Counted from the first letter of the stretch, positions 52,183 to 61,638 are shown. The stretch: 61,835 bases of DNA from Bacteroidales bacterium (GCA_024398295.1 JAKSJL010000004.1:1-61835), one strand, 5' to 3'. The notes: generated by a model from the letters alone, not told the origin. Numbers and translations are program-made.

Positions 52183-54576
52183 CTATGACTTGGAAGTGCC
52201 GTAGTAGTTATGGTAGCCTTTCGTGCCATATCCGTAATAATAGCCGCTGCCATAGACATGGGAATCAGCTATACCGTTAAGCACGAGAGCCATGTTCTTC
52301 AGCTTATGCTCATCGTAAAGTGCCTGGATATCAGGGAGCAACCTACGATCGAGGTTTCCGGAACGGAGGACGAAGAGCGTAAGGTCTGCCACACGGTTCA
52401 CGATAAGGGCATCTGCCACTACGTTCACAGGGACGCTGTCGATGATCACATAGTCATACTTCTCCTTGAGTTCCTCCACCATCTTGTCCAGCCTCTCAGA
52501 CATGAGGATCTCCGATGGATTTGGAGCCTGATGACCTGCAGGGATGAAATCGAGGTTCTCGCTCTGCTCTGAGTGGAGGATCACCTCATCAAGCTTGGAT
52601 ACGAAGTCACAGAGATAGTCGGTAACACCTGCCTTATGCTCTCCAAATATGTTCGAGAGACTTGCACGACGGATATCGAGATCGACCAGAGCCACCTTCT
52701 TTCCTGCCAGGGCAAGGCTGAGAGCGAAATTCGCCGAGATGAAGGTCTTTCCTGAACCTGGTACACACGAGGTAAGCATGATGACCTTGGAGTCGCCATG
52801 AGTAGCCTTGAGATAATGGATGTTCGCCCTCATGATACGGATATTCTCCGATACTGGATCCTTGGCTTCCTTCGATACGACCACCTGATCCTTACCCTTG
52901 AGAACCTTCTTCAGCCTGTCCTTGAGGCCGGTACCTTCCACCTGTGGGATCTCTCCTACGAGTGGAATGCTGCTCAGGGACTTGATGTCCTTGCGGCTTC
53001 TGACCTTCGTGTCAGAAACAACGAGAAGATACAGTACCGCTGAAGGGATGAGAAGAGCGATTATGAGAGCCAGGAGAGCTATCTTGGACTTCTTAGGCGC
53101 GATAGGAGAATCACTTCCCATCGCTGGATCGAGAAGACGTGCATTTGACTCGGTGATGTTCTTTGCGAGCTCATTCTCCTGACGCTTGTTAAGCAGATAG
53201 AGATAGAGCTGCTCCTTGATGGTCTGCTGACGCTCCACGCTGGTCACTGTCTTCTGCTGTGTAGGAACTGCAATGAGTCGACCGGTGTTTGTGCCCGCCA
53301 TCCTGTTTACATTGTCCAGCTCGATGTTCACGCTCTGGATGAGGTTTGAGATGGAGGTAACGATACGCAGACGGAGCTGGTCGATGGTGTTTGTGAGGTC
53401 CTGTACCTGAGGGTTGTTCTCACCTGCGTCAAGCTTGAGCTTCTCTCTCTGGAGAGCCTGGGCGTTGTACTCAGAGATAAGCGCCTCAACGGATACATTC
53501 TTCACACCAGCATTGTTCGGAATGACATCGTACTTCGACTCACCCTCGCTGCGCTGGATGTACTCGAGAATGTACTGAGCCACAGCCTTCTGGTTCTGAA
53601 GGTCTATCTGGCGCTGCTCCATGGCACTTGTGGTGCTTCGGAAAGCAGATGCATCAGTCTTGATATCGGTGAGCTGGTTCGATGCCTTGTAGTTCGCAAT
53701 GACCATGTCGACGTCATTCAGGTCGCCCTCGAGCATGAAGATCTGGTCGCTGAGGAACTTCTCTGTCTTGTCTGCCACGCGGTTCTTGTCTGCGATAGCA
53801 TCCTCGTTGTAGACCTCCACAAGAGTGTTCAGCACGTCCTCAGCCCTTCTCGCAGAGTTATCGTTAAGGGTGAGCTGGATGATGCTGGCGAGCTTCGATG
53901 CAGCGGCTGAGACGAGTCTGTTACTATAAGCGATACCCAGCTTCTGCATGTTTCTCTTCGTGACCTTGATGGACACATCCTGAAGAGCGTCCTGAGCCAC
54001 GTCAAGGTTTTCCTCAACCACTACCCTACCTACAGGGGTGGTAATGGTATCGCCCACATGGGCGGTGATCTCTCTCTCAATGAGCTCACCTGCCACCTTG
54101 AAGTCATAGAGCTTCACGGTCTGACCCTTCATCGGGGTCATCATCATGGCAAATGATGAATTCTCCTCAGCATCTGGGAATGAGAGAGTTATCGGCGTGG
54201 TCTTATAGAGAGGAGTGTCACGGAAACGACCCTTCTGGTTATACTCCACATCCAGTTTCAGACGCCTTACGACCTCGGTCATGAGGCGCTTTGACTTGAA
54301 CACGAGTATCTCGTTATCCACGCTGTTATAGGCAGTAGCGATACCGAGCTCCTTGAACGCAGCGGCTTCATTGGCCATCTGGCTGGAACCCTGACGGCTC
54401 TTGATTAGCACTGTCGCCTGACGCTGGTATACCACCTGCGTGCTCTTTATGTAGAAGAATGCGGCTGCTACACACAACACTACTGAAAGGACATACCACT
54501 TCCAGTTCCTCAATGCCAATGCCAGAAGATCCGAAGTGGACATCTGAGTGTCCTGATTTACATTGTTCTCAACCAT
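52183..54576 (-). CDS. Wzc-type polysaccharide co-polymerase / tyrosine autokinase
   Basis: 797 residues. N-terminal Wzz domain anchored by membrane helices near 27-43 and 495-520 (KIALLALIIALLIPSAVLYLLVV), with a long coiled-coil between. The C-terminal BY-kinase domain has Walker A TSCVPGSGKTF (K610), Walker A' VALVDLDIRR and Walker B YVIIDSVPVNV. The extreme C-terminus (775-797) is a Tyr cluster with eight Tyr, the site of autophosphorylation in this family. It controls chain length and export of capsule or exopolysaccharide with the Wza protein encoded 3 nt upstream. Every key motif is present. Confidence 0.94.
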   Translation of the reverse strand: MVENNVNQDTQMSTSDLLALALRNWKWYVLSVVLCVAAAFFYIKSTQVVYQRQATVLIKSRQGSSQMANEAAAFKELGIATAYNSVDNEILVFKSKRLMTEVVRRLKLDVEYNQKGRFRDTPLYKTTPITLSFPDAEENSSFAMMMTPMKGQTVKLYDFKVAGELIEREITAHVGDTITTPVGRVVVEENLDVAQDALQDVSIKVTKRNMQKLGIAYSNRLVSAAASKLASIIQLTLNDNSARRAEDVLNTLVEVYNEDAIADKNRVADKTEKFLSDQIFMLEGDLNDVDMVIANYKASNQLTDIKTDASAFRSTTSAMEQRQIDLQNQKAVAQYILEYIQRSEGESKYDVIPNNAGVKNVSVEALISEYNAQALQREKLKLDAGENNPQVQDLTNTIDQLRLRIVTSISNLIQSVNIELDNVNRMAGTNTGRLIAVPTQQKTVTSVERQQTIKEQLYLYLLNKRQENELAKNITESNARLLDPAMGSDSPIAPKKSKIALLALIIALLIPSAVLYLLVVSDTKVRSRKDIKSLSSIPLVGEIPQVEGTGLKDRLKKVLKGKDQVVVSKEAKDPVSENIRIMRANIHYLKATHGDSKVIMLTSCVPGSGKTFISANFALSLALAGKKVALVDLDIRRASLSNIFGEHKAGVTDYLCDFVSKLDEVILHSEQSENLDFIPAGHQAPNPSEILMSERLDKMVEELKEKYDYVIIDSVPVNVVADALIVNRVADLTLFVLRSGNLDRRLLPDIQALYDEHKLKNMALVLNGIADSHVYGSGYYYGYGTKGYHNYYGTSKS

Positions 54577-54579
54577 ATG

Positions 54580-55374
54580 CTAGAGAAAGACTTTTACGAG
54601 TGTAACTACAGAAACGATAGATGAAACAGCTGAGAACCAGACGCTTGGCTGGTTCCACCTGCTGGCGCTACTCTGGGTAGCCTTCGCCTTGTTTGGCTCC
54701 ACATAGACCACATCGTTCTGCTGGAGATAGTAACGAGGGCTCTGGAAGATCTCCTTGGAGCGTAGGTCGTGGTAGACCACTGTACGCTTGCCGTTCACCT
54801 CACGGATCACAGCCACGCGGTCGCGGCGGCCATAGACTGTAAGGTCTCCTGCAAGGCTGAGTGCCTCGAGCAGGGTGGTGTGGTCGTTATTCATAGGATA
54901 GCTGCCTGGTCTGGCTACTTCACCGATGACGCTGATCCTGAGGTTCTCAAACTCAATCGTGACGATAGGGTCGATAAGATAGCCACCATCGATGAGCATG
55001 CCCTTGATGGTGTCTCCAAGCTGCTTTCTGGTCATGCCCTCGCAATGCACAGAACCCAGCTGAGGGAACTCGATGTTTCCTTCACCATCCACCTGATAGC
55101 CGAGCGCTCTCTGGCTGGCATACGAAGCGTATGTATCCCTGGCAGAATTTGCCGTAGCTGAAAGGTTGAATGGCTTCGCTGACTCAGGATTACGGCTGCT
55201 CACGAAGATGTTCAGCACATCACCTTTTCTTACACATACCTCGGCGGCGCCCGTGATATCGAACTCCTCGAAGTCATTTACATCCTGCATGTAAGTAAAA
55301 TCCTTGTATGAGCCACATGAAGTCATGATGATCGCACAGACCATCAGAGCGAATATCATTCTATTTCCAGTCAT
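54580..55374 (-). CDS. Wza-type polysaccharide export lipoprotein
   Basis: 264 residues from the ATG at 55374 (MTGNRMIFALMVCAIIMTSC, lipidated C20). The poly-export domain begins RKGDVLNIFVSSRNPE, with GYQVDGEGNIEFPQLGSVHCEGMT, then an SLBB domain (RISVIGEVARPGSYPMNNDHTTLLEALSLAGDL), and a C-terminal hydrophobic helix typical of Bacteroidota Wza. A start at 55404, ten codons upstream, would lie at or before the predicted transcription start (55409-55416 box), so 55374 is used. Forms the outer-membrane channel for Wzc-controlled polysaccharide export. Confidence 0.93.
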   Translation of the reverse strand: MTGNRMIFALMVCAIIMTSCGSYKDFTYMQDVNDFEEFDITGAAEVCVRKGDVLNIFVSSRNPESAKPFNLSATANSARDTYASYASQRALGYQVDGEGNIEFPQLGSVHCEGMTRKQLGDTIKGMLIDGGYLIDPIVTIEFENLRISVIGEVARPGSYPMNNDHTTLLEALSLAGDLTVYGRRDRVAVIREVNGKRTVVYHDLRSKEIFQSPRYYLQQNDVVYVEPNKAKATQSSASRWNQPSVWFSAVSSIVSVVTLVKVFL

Positions 55375-55408
55375 TGACACGATATTATTTGTTAAACTAT
55401 TCAACTTA

Positions 55409-55439
55409 CAAATATACCAAATAATAATCGAAAAGCGAA
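55409..55439 (-). promoter_or_regulatory. Promoter of the wza-wzc pair
   Basis: Minus strand: TTCG (55436-55439; TTTG with one mismatch), 19 nt, TATATTTG (55409-55416). Start near 55403; leader about 28 nt to the ATG at 55374. Confidence 0.6.
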
Positions 55440-55464
55440 ATCGAAAAGAGCCATCATGGCGCAG

Positions 55465-56115
55465 CTATCCGAACAGTTCGCGAAGCACCTTCAGAGACCT
55501 CACGTCTATGCTGCTCTCGCAGTGGTATGAGAGGTAGCGGAGAAGTATCTCCGCGATCTCGTTTCTGAGCTCGCCCGTGAGCGGGATGAGCATGGATTCG
55601 GCGAAGGATGACTCCACAAACTGGCTGAGGGTGGAGAGATGCTCGCCCGCGAAAGGGCGCAGGGCATCCACGGTAGGACTGAAGCCCAGCGCGACGGCGA
55701 ATTCGAGAAGGAACCGAAGGTGATAGTTCGCGAAGTCGCTCTGGAGCGCGTCGAGCGTGAGGATGCTCTTCTCGCACCACTCGAAGAGGCCCTCCTCATG
55801 CGCATCCTCACGGACTGCGCGGTAGAGCACCTCGCTCATGAACATGGTCATGGAATTCTTCGCCACGCTGGCCCTGACACCATGCAGAGGGTGCTTCGCC
55901 GATATCTTCGTGGCGCGCCAGAGGCTGGATTTGGGATTCTCAATGATCTCCGCCTCGAGCACATTCATCGGGAGGAAGAGCGACATCGAGGTTTTCTTGC
56001 CTACATTGACCAGAAAACCTCTTCTTCCCCACTCGCGGCTGATGGTATGGAGCACGACGGAACTCTCACCTATCTTGGTGAGATTCAGCACTATCATCTC
56101 CGTCGCAGTGACCAT
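55465..56115 (-). CDS. recO: DNA repair protein RecO
   Basis: 216 residues. Starts with the OB-fold segment (MIVLNLTKIGESSVVLHTISREWGRRGFLVNV) and continues in the helical RecO C-terminal domain; slightly shorter than E. coli RecO but in line with Bacteroidota forms, which often lack the zinc Cys. With RecF and RecR it loads RecA onto SSB-coated DNA. It follows rdgB by 3 nt on the same strand. Confidence 0.88.
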   Translation of the reverse strand: MVTATEMIVLNLTKIGESSVVLHTISREWGRRGFLVNVGKKTSMSLFLPMNVLEAEIIENPKSSLWRATKISAKHPLHGVRASVAKNSMTMFMSEVLYRAVREDAHEEGLFEWCEKSILTLDALQSDFANYHLRFLLEFAVALGFSPTVDALRPFAGEHLSTLSQFVESSFAESMLIPLTGELRNEIAEILLRYLSYHCESSIDVRSLKVLRELFG

Positions 56116-56118
56116 CCG

Positions 56119-56721
56119 CTACTCGCCTATATTCTCTTTCAGCCAAGCTGCCATGGCGCGAAGCGACATACCTCTATGCGAGATGGAGTTTTTCACCTCT
56201 TCGCCGAGCTCCGCCATGGTCTGGCCTGGGAATGCATCTGGGATGAAGACAGGGTCGTAGCCGAAGCCCTTGCTGCCATTTCTGGACATAGCAATGTGTC
56301 CCTCCACTACACCCTCGAAGAAATGCATCTCACCATCGATGATGAGTGTCACCACATTCATGAAGCGCGCAGTGCGCTTCTCTGGAGAGTCTGCGCCTAC
56401 CCTTTCAAGCTCTGAGAGGAGCTTGTCAATGTTCGCGTCGAAATCATGGCCGTCTGTGGCATAACGCGCACTGTGCACGCCTGGAGCGCCGCCCAGGGCG
56501 TCTACCATGAGACCTGTGTCGTCTGCAAAGCAGTTCACGTGCAGCCTGTCATAAAGATAGGTAGCTTTCTGTATGGAGTTTTCCTTGAGGGTATCACCAG
56601 TCTCTGGGATATCCTCGGTGATGCCCATGTCTGCTGGAGTCACAAGCTCGTAGCCCTCTCCAAGTATCTCGGCAGCCTCACGGAGCTTGCCTTTGTTTCC
56701 TGTCGCGAAAATAATCTTCAT
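56119..56721 (-). CDS. rdgB: dITP/XTP pyrophosphatase (RdgB/HAM1)
   Basis: Removes non-canonical purine NTPs (dITP, XTP). 200 residues start MKIIFATGNKGKLREAAEIL; other motifs are FADDTGLMVDALGGAPGVHSARYA, FEGVVEGHIAMSRNGSKGFGYDPVFIPDAFPGQTMAEL and NSISHRGMSLRAM. In-frame upstream codons to 57207 translate sequence antisense to the CtpA gene and are not part of it. The promoter is at 56743-56773. Confidence 0.95.
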   Translation of the reverse strand: MKIIFATGNKGKLREAAEILGEGYELVTPADMGITEDIPETGDTLKENSIQKATYLYDRLHVNCFADDTGLMVDALGGAPGVHSARYATDGHDFDANIDKLLSELERVGADSPEKRTARFMNVVTLIIDGEMHFFEGVVEGHIAMSRNGSKGFGYDPVFIPDAFPGQTMAELGEEVKNSISHRGMSLRAMAAWLKENIGE

Positions 56722-56742
56722 AGTGGTACAATATCTGCAGCG

Positions 56743-56773
56743 CAAAGGTATCAATTCGGACAAACTTCTCCAA
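56743..56773 (-). promoter_or_regulatory. Promoter of rdgB-recO
   Basis: Minus strand: TTG (56771-56773), 20 nt, TACCTTTG (56743-56750). Start near 56738, leader about 17 nt. It overlaps the divergent ctpA-like promoter region. Confidence 0.65.
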
Positions 56774-56781
56774 TTTTTCCT

Positions 56782-56789
56782 TACATTTG
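56782..56789 (+). promoter_or_regulatory. -7 box of the S41 protease gene (leaderless type)
   Basis: TACATTTG, exact consensus, only 7 bases before the ATG at 56797. The mRNA would have at most a few leader bases. The -33 region (TTCGG around 56756-56760) is weak. Confidence 0.5.
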
Positions 56790-56796
56790 TAGACGT

Positions 56797-58416
56797 ATGA
56801 AAGCTAAGAACATTATATGCGCGGGCGCTCTTGCGCTCCTTTGCACCGGGGCATTCGCCCAGTCGAAGAACTTCAAGCTGGCTCAGTGGACCGAGATCCA
56901 GAACTCCATCCTCAGCGAGCTCAGCAGGTCTTATGTAGACACCCTCCCAGTCGAGAGGATGAAGGCAGCCAGCATCAAGTACATGCTCGACGAGCTGGAC
57001 CCATATACAGTATATATCCCAGAGGAGGAGGAAGACGACCTCGAGATGATGGTAAGCAAGAGCTACGGAGGCATAGGTGCAGTTATCTACAAGCCTGAGA
57101 AAGACGGAAACGTCATCATCACAGAGCCTTATAAGAACTCTGCTGCCGAGAAGTACGGCCTCAAGGCTGGCGACGAGATCCTCTCCATCGACGGCATCAG
57201 CGTGCACGGCCTCACCAGCTCTGAGTGCAGCGAGAAGATGAGGGGCAAGCCTGGCAGCACAGTGGTATTCAGAGTGAAGAAGCTCCGTCAGAACGACACC
57301 ATCAGCCTCAGCGTAGTGCGCGGAAGGATAAAGCTTCCAGACGTGGAATACTATGGCATGCTTGACGCAGAGACCGGCTACATCCTGCAGACCGGCTTCA
57401 CCGAGTCGGCATCCTCAGAGGTACGCGCCGCTGTGAGCGAGCTCAAGGCGAAGGGCATGAAGAAGCTTTTCCTTGACCTTAGGGGCAATGGAGGCGGCCT
57501 CATCACCGAAGCCGTGAACATTGTCTCAATCTTCGTCCCTAAGGGCTCAGTGGTAGTGACCTCGAAGGGCAGCAGGGAGGACTCGAAGATGGTATATCGC
57601 ACAGCGCAGGAGCCTGTGGACACCCAGATGCCGCTCGTGGTGCTCGTGAGCCACGGTTCAGCATCGGCGTCCGAGATCGTCTCTGGAGCGCTCCAGGACC
57701 TCGATAGGGCCACCATCATGGGCCAGAGAAGCTACGGAAAGGGTCTCGTGCAGAGCATCCGTCCACTCCCATATAACGGAAAGATAAAGGTCACCACAGC
57801 GAAGTACTACACTCCTAGCGGCCGCTGCGTCCAGGCCATCGACTATGCTCAGAGAAGGGAGGATGGCTCAGTGTCGCACATCCCTGACTCGCTCACCCAC
57901 GAGTTCACCACAGCGCACGGCAGAAAGGTGCGCGACGGCGGCGGCATCACCCCTGATGTCACCCTCACGGAGAAGGAGTACAGCCGTCTCACCTACTCGA
58001 TCGTGATGAACGGCATAGTGGAGCAGTACGCGCTCAAGTATGTCTGCGAGCACGAGGCTGAAGGCACACCTGACGACTTCCACTACACCGACTACGCCGA
58101 CTTCGTGGAGTTCGCGAAGACCAAGCAGTTCGACTACAGATCAAGCGCCCAGGCCCTCTACGACCAGATGCGCAAGGAGCTCGAGAAAGACGGCCTCGCG
58201 GAGGCCATGAAGACAGAGCTCGATGCCATGAAGAAGGCCATCGAGATGGACAAGGAGACCTTCCTGAACCTGAAAAAGGACGAGATCATCCCATTCATCG
58301 AGGAAGAGATAGCAGTCCGCTACTGGTTCCAGCCAGCCGGCGTCCAGATGCGCATACGCTACGACGACGAGCTGAAGGAGGCTATGACGAAGCCTCTGAT
58401 CACAGTTCAGGACTGA
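56797..58416 (+). CDS. C-terminal processing peptidase, S41 family (CtpA-like)
   Basis: 539 residues: signal peptide (MKAKNIICAGALALLCTGAFAQ), helical N-terminal region, PDZ domain (about 95-175, SYGGIGAVIYKPEKDGNVIITEPYKNSAAEKYGLKAGDEILSIDG), then the S41 core LFLDLRGNGGGLITEAVNIVSIFVPKG, HGSASASE with the catalytic Ser around 290, and RSYGKGLVQ with K315. It processes envelope proteins in the periplasm. The start at 56797 is taken because it opens the signal peptide; earlier in-frame codons run antisense through rdgB. The 3' end overlaps the convergent GH88 gene by 17 bases. Confidence 0.94.
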   Translation: MKAKNIICAGALALLCTGAFAQSKNFKLAQWTEIQNSILSELSRSYVDTLPVERMKAASIKYMLDELDPYTVYIPEEEEDDLEMMVSKSYGGIGAVIYKPEKDGNVIITEPYKNSAAEKYGLKAGDEILSIDGISVHGLTSSECSEKMRGKPGSTVVFRVKKLRQNDTISLSVVRGRIKLPDVEYYGMLDAETGYILQTGFTESASSEVRAAVSELKAKGMKKLFLDLRGNGGGLITEAVNIVSIFVPKGSVVVTSKGSREDSKMVYRTAQEPVDTQMPLVVLVSHGSASASEIVSGALQDLDRATIMGQRSYGKGLVQSIRPLPYNGKIKVTTAKYYTPSGRCVQAIDYAQRREDGSVSHIPDSLTHEFTTAHGRKVRDGGGITPDVTLTEKEYSRLTYSIVMNGIVEQYALKYVCEHEAEGTPDDFHYTDYADFVEFAKTKQFDYRSSAQALYDQMRKELEKDGLAEAMKTELDAMKKAIEMDKETFLNLKKDEIIPFIEEEIAVRYWFQPAGVQMRIRYDDELKEAMTKPLITVQD

Positions 58417-59578
58417 TCAGCAAAAGTCGGCCAAGCGCCTCGATGAAATAGTAGTCGGCGTACGCAAGAGGAACGTCGATTTCGGTGCCGGCTGGTTTAT
58501 TGCCGACACAATGCATAAGCAGAAAACCTCCATTTGTACCAGATGCGGCGAGATAGTCAGGGGAAGCGAGACGGCGGACCTGTCTCTCAGACATCGCTAG
58601 GCACTGCTTCGCGAGAGCGTGGTCAGCGGTCAGCGAGCTTAGCTCCGCGAAGGCAGAGGCCATGACGGCAGCGGCTGAAGCATCGCGAGGCGCATCAGGA
58701 ATGGCCTCGTCATCGAAATCCCAGTACGGGATGCCGTCCTCCGGGAGGCGCTGGAGCAGCATCCGGGCGATGTTTTCTGCCTGGGAGAGATACCTCTCGT
58801 GACCTGTTTCGTGGGCCATCATGGTGTAGCCATAAAGAGCCCACGCCTGACCGCGAGCCCATGCGGAATCATCAGCATAGCCCTGAACGGTCTCACGCTT
58901 ACGCACATGACCGTCTGTGCTGTCGTAGTCCACCAGATGGTATGACGTGTAGTCCTCACGGAAATGGTTCTCGATAGTGGCATCAGCATGCGCACAAGCC
59001 ATATCAGCCAGAGAATCAAGACCGAAAAGTCTGGCGGCTGTGGCGAGGATCTCCAGGTTCATCAGATTGTCAATGATCACGGGATAGTCCCATCCACGGC
59101 TGAAATCCCAGCTCCTGGTGGTCCTGGTGACAGGAGAAAAGCGCTCTGCAAGCCTCAATGCACCCTGCTTTATGGCAGGCAACCACCTATCTTCATGAGT
59201 GATTCTGTATGCATGGCCGAAGCTTGAGCCGATCTGGAATCCTATATCATGGTCACAAGGCCTAAGAGGCAGGTTTGAGAGTTTCAATGTATGCTTTTCT
59301 GCCAATGCCTTGAAAGTGGCATCACCGGTCTGTTCATAGAGAAGCCACAGCGTGCCTGGATAGAAGCCACTGCACCACCAGCCCTGGTCTGAATCCAGAG
59401 GCTGTCCATCCACATAGGATCTCGGATAGGAAGTATCTGAAAGTCTGGAGTCTATGTCCACCATCTGAATGAGAGCGAGATCATATACCCTCTGGGAAAG
59501 TTCTTTCAGGCTCTCCTGCCCACGGCAAGAGACAGCCATGACCATGATGGCCATGAACACGGGAAATAGTCTTTTCAT
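58400..59578 (-). CDS. Glycoside hydrolase family 88 lipoprotein (unsaturated glucuronyl hydrolase)
   Basis: 392 residues; lipobox AVSC with C18. The (alpha/alpha)6 barrel features QGWWCSGFYPGTLWLLYEQTGD, HDIGFQIGSSFG with D111 and YPVIIDNLMNLEIL with D170, the two Asp of the GH88 catalytic pair. It removes 4,5-unsaturated uronic acid from oligosaccharides made by lyases acting on glycosaminoglycans or plant polysaccharide. No lyase or SusCD pair is nearby, so it is not in an ordinary utilisation locus. Last gene of the row, 10 nt after nif3. Confidence 0.92.
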   Translation of the reverse strand: MKRLFPVFMAIMVMAVSCRGQESLKELSQRVYDLALIQMVDIDSRLSDTSYPRSYVDGQPLDSDQGWWCSGFYPGTLWLLYEQTGDATFKALAEKHTLKLSNLPLRPCDHDIGFQIGSSFGHAYRITHEDRWLPAIKQGALRLAERFSPVTRTTRSWDFSRGWDYPVIIDNLMNLEILATAARLFGLDSLADMACAHADATIENHFREDYTSYHLVDYDSTDGHVRKRETVQGYADDSAWARGQAWALYGYTMMAHETGHERYLSQAENIARMLLQRLPEDGIPYWDFDDEAIPDAPRDASAAAVMASAFAELSSLTADHALAKQCLAMSERQVRRLASPDYLAASGTNGGFLLMHCVGNKPAGTEIDVPLAYADYYFIEALGRLLLISPEL

Positions 59579-59588
59579 ATTAGGTCTG

Positions 59589-60395
59589 CTATAGTAGATA
59601 CTGAATAGGATTTGTATTCAGCTCTGTCATTTCGATACGAAGGCCGGCTTCTGCGGAGAGAATATCGCGGAGCAGGTCTTTCGTGTACTGCTCGCTCTGA
59701 TAGTGGCCTGTCTCGACGAGGAGGAGATCATCCACTCCCGTCACCCAAGGCTCGTGGCCGAAGTAGTCGTGATAGTGCATCTCGCCCGTGATGAAGCAGT
59801 CGGCACCGGCTGCGACAGCGTCGCGAAGCAGGAAGGCGCCTGCGCCGCCGCAGAGAGCGACGCGCTGGATCTGGCGGCCCTTGGTGGCGTTATGCAGGAG
59901 GCAGTCCACACCGAAGATGGCCTTCACGCGCATGAGGAAGGCATCTTCCGCCTCTGGCTGCGACAGCGCTCCCACTACTCCAGAGCCACATGACACGCCC
60001 GCGATCTCGCCCTTAGGCTGGAGCCACTGAAGATCCTTGAGGCCGAGAAGCGACGCTATCTTGTAGTTAACTCCCTCGGCAGCATTGTCAAGATTTGTAT
60101 GGGCAGAATAGATGGCTACACCGCTGAGGATGGCCTTGATGACCACACGCTCCTGGTAGCTGTCGCCCGCGATGCGCCTGAGCGGGCGGAAGATGAGCGG
60201 GTGATGGGAAACTATCACATTGCACTTTCGGGCAATGGCCTCGTCCAGTATGGCTTCGGTGACATCGAGGCACACCAGCACACCGGTGACCTCCATCTCC
60301 CTGTCGCCGACCTGGAGACCTGCATTGTCATAATCATCCTGAAGAGCCAGAGGAGCCACGCGCTCCACTGCTGCCATGATATCCTTAAGCTTCAT
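59589..60395 (-). CDS. Nif3-like dinuclear metal centre protein
   Basis: 268 residues of the Nif3/YbgI family, the short form without the PII-like insertion: LALQDDYDNAGLQVGD, CNVIVSHHPLIFRPLRRI, GVAIYSAHTNLDNAAEGVNYKIA, ITGEMHYHDYFG, VETGHYQSEQY. His and Asp residues at these sites bind two metals in the hexameric ring. Some members are GTP cyclohydrolase I type 2-like, but the role here is unknown. Its start overlaps the end of the U32 peptidase gene by 11 bases. Confidence 0.92.
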   Translation of the reverse strand: MKLKDIMAAVERVAPLALQDDYDNAGLQVGDREMEVTGVLVCLDVTEAILDEAIARKCNVIVSHHPLIFRPLRRIAGDSYQERVVIKAILSGVAIYSAHTNLDNAAEGVNYKIASLLGLKDLQWLQPKGEIAGVSCGSGVVGALSQPEAEDAFLMRVKAIFGVDCLLHNATKGRQIQRVALCGGAGAFLLRDAVAAGADCFITGEMHYHDYFGHEPWVTGVDDLLLVETGHYQSEQYTKDLLRDILSAEAGLRIEMTELNTNPIQYLL

Positions 60396-61638
60396 CTGTC
60401 ACCTCCCAGAGATAGACCTTGTCACCACGACGTACACGCTGCCCCTCAGGGAGCGCCACTGAGCACCTCGTGCCCTTTTCGGTGATGTCGGTAGACTTGA
60501 AATTCACCCTCATGTCCTCGACCTTGAACTCCTCCACTCCGGTGGTGGCACCTATCGCCATCACCTCGGCGCCCACCTTCAGCGGAGCGCTCTCCACGAG
60601 GATCTCGGCTACATTGATACGGTCAAACCAGTTCGTCACCTTGCCGCAATAAACCTTCTTCCTGGTCGCGCTGGAGCCATATACGCTGCTCCACTGACCC
60701 AGATAGGCACCCTGGTAGTAGCCATCCCAGAAGCCACGGTTGAACACTTCTGCAAGCTCCTCCTTCAGGGAAGCGGCAAGCTCTGGAGTGTAGGTGCCAT
60801 CGCACACCGCATCCGCGGCGCGACGATAGCATGACGCGCAGCGCTTCACATATTCAGCGCTGCGGGCGCGGCCCTCTATCTTGAAGACCTTTACGCCGGC
60901 GTCGATTATCTTGTCCATGAACTCCACTGTGCAGAGGTCCTTAGGGGACATGATATATTTGTTGTCGATGTTCAGTTCATTGCCCGTTTCCAAGTCGGTC
61001 ACGCCGTACCCGCGGCGGCAGATCTGGAAGCAGGCGCCTCTGTTCGCAGAGGCTCCGTATGTGTGGAGGCTGAGGTAGCACTTGCCCGAAATGGCCATGC
61101 ACAGCGCTCCGTGCGCGAACATCTCGATGCGCACGAGCTTCCCGGCAGGGCCCTTGATCTGCTCGCGCTGGATGGTCTCGTAGATGGTCTTCACCTGGTC
61201 GAGCCTTAGCTCACGGGCGAGCACCAGCACATCTGCAAACTGCGCATAGAACTTCAGCGACTCCTCGTTCGAGATGCTGAGCTGGGTGGATATGTGCACC
61301 TCCATGCCTATGGTGCGGCAGTACGCGATGGCAGCCATATCCGATGCGATGACAGCGTCGATGCCTGCAGCCTTCGCGGCATCGAGCGTCGCGCGCATCT
61401 CCTGAAGGTCCTCCGGATAAAGGACAATGTTCAGGGTGAGGTAGGTCTTCACATCATTCTCACGGGCGATGCGCACCACCTCCGCGAGATCGTCGATGCT
61501 GAAGTTGTTTGCGGAGTGGGAGCGCATGTTCAGATGTCCCACGCCGAAGTAGACGGAGTTCGCTCCGCCCTGGATAGCTGCGTGCAGGCACTCGAAGTTG
61601 CCAGCAGGCGCCATTATCTCAAGTTCATTCTTCTCCAT
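60385..61638 (-). CDS. U32 family peptidase-like (tRNA/rRNA hydroxylation type)
   Basis: 417 residues: EIMAPAGNFECLHAAIQGGANSVYFG at the start, and the U32 signature EMFAHGALCMAISGKCYLSLHTYGASANRGACFQICRRGY with Cys residues that bind an iron-sulfur cluster in this family. The C-terminal ~100 residues (KVYCGKVTNWFDRINVAEILVESAPLKVGAEVMAIG) form a beta-barrel domain. Family members such as TrhP and RlhA hydroxylate tRNA or 23S rRNA using prephenate-derived chemistry; protease activity is doubtful. Exactly which RNA is modified here cannot be told. Confidence 0.92.
   Translation of the reverse strand: MEKNELEIMAPAGNFECLHAAIQGGANSVYFGVGHLNMRSHSANNFSIDDLAEVVRIARENDVKTYLTLNIVLYPEDLQEMRATLDAAKAAGIDAVIASDMAAIAYCRTIGMEVHISTQLSISNEESLKFYAQFADVLVLARELRLDQVKTIYETIQREQIKGPAGKLVRIEMFAHGALCMAISGKCYLSLHTYGASANRGACFQICRRGYGVTDLETGNELNIDNKYIMSPKDLCTVEFMDKIIDAGVKVFKIEGRARSAEYVKRCASCYRRAADAVCDGTYTPELAASLKEELAEVFNRGFWDGYYQGAYLGQWSSVYGSSATRKKVYCGKVTNWFDRINVAEILVESAPLKVGAEVMAIGATTGVEEFKVEDMRVNFKSTDITEKGTRCSVALPEGQRVRRGDKVYLWEVTDEA

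Noticed and set aside
56446..56796. In-frame extension of the S41 protease upstream of 56797
   Set aside because: It runs antisense through rdgB and lacks a signal peptide; the ATG at 56797 opens a clear signal sequence.
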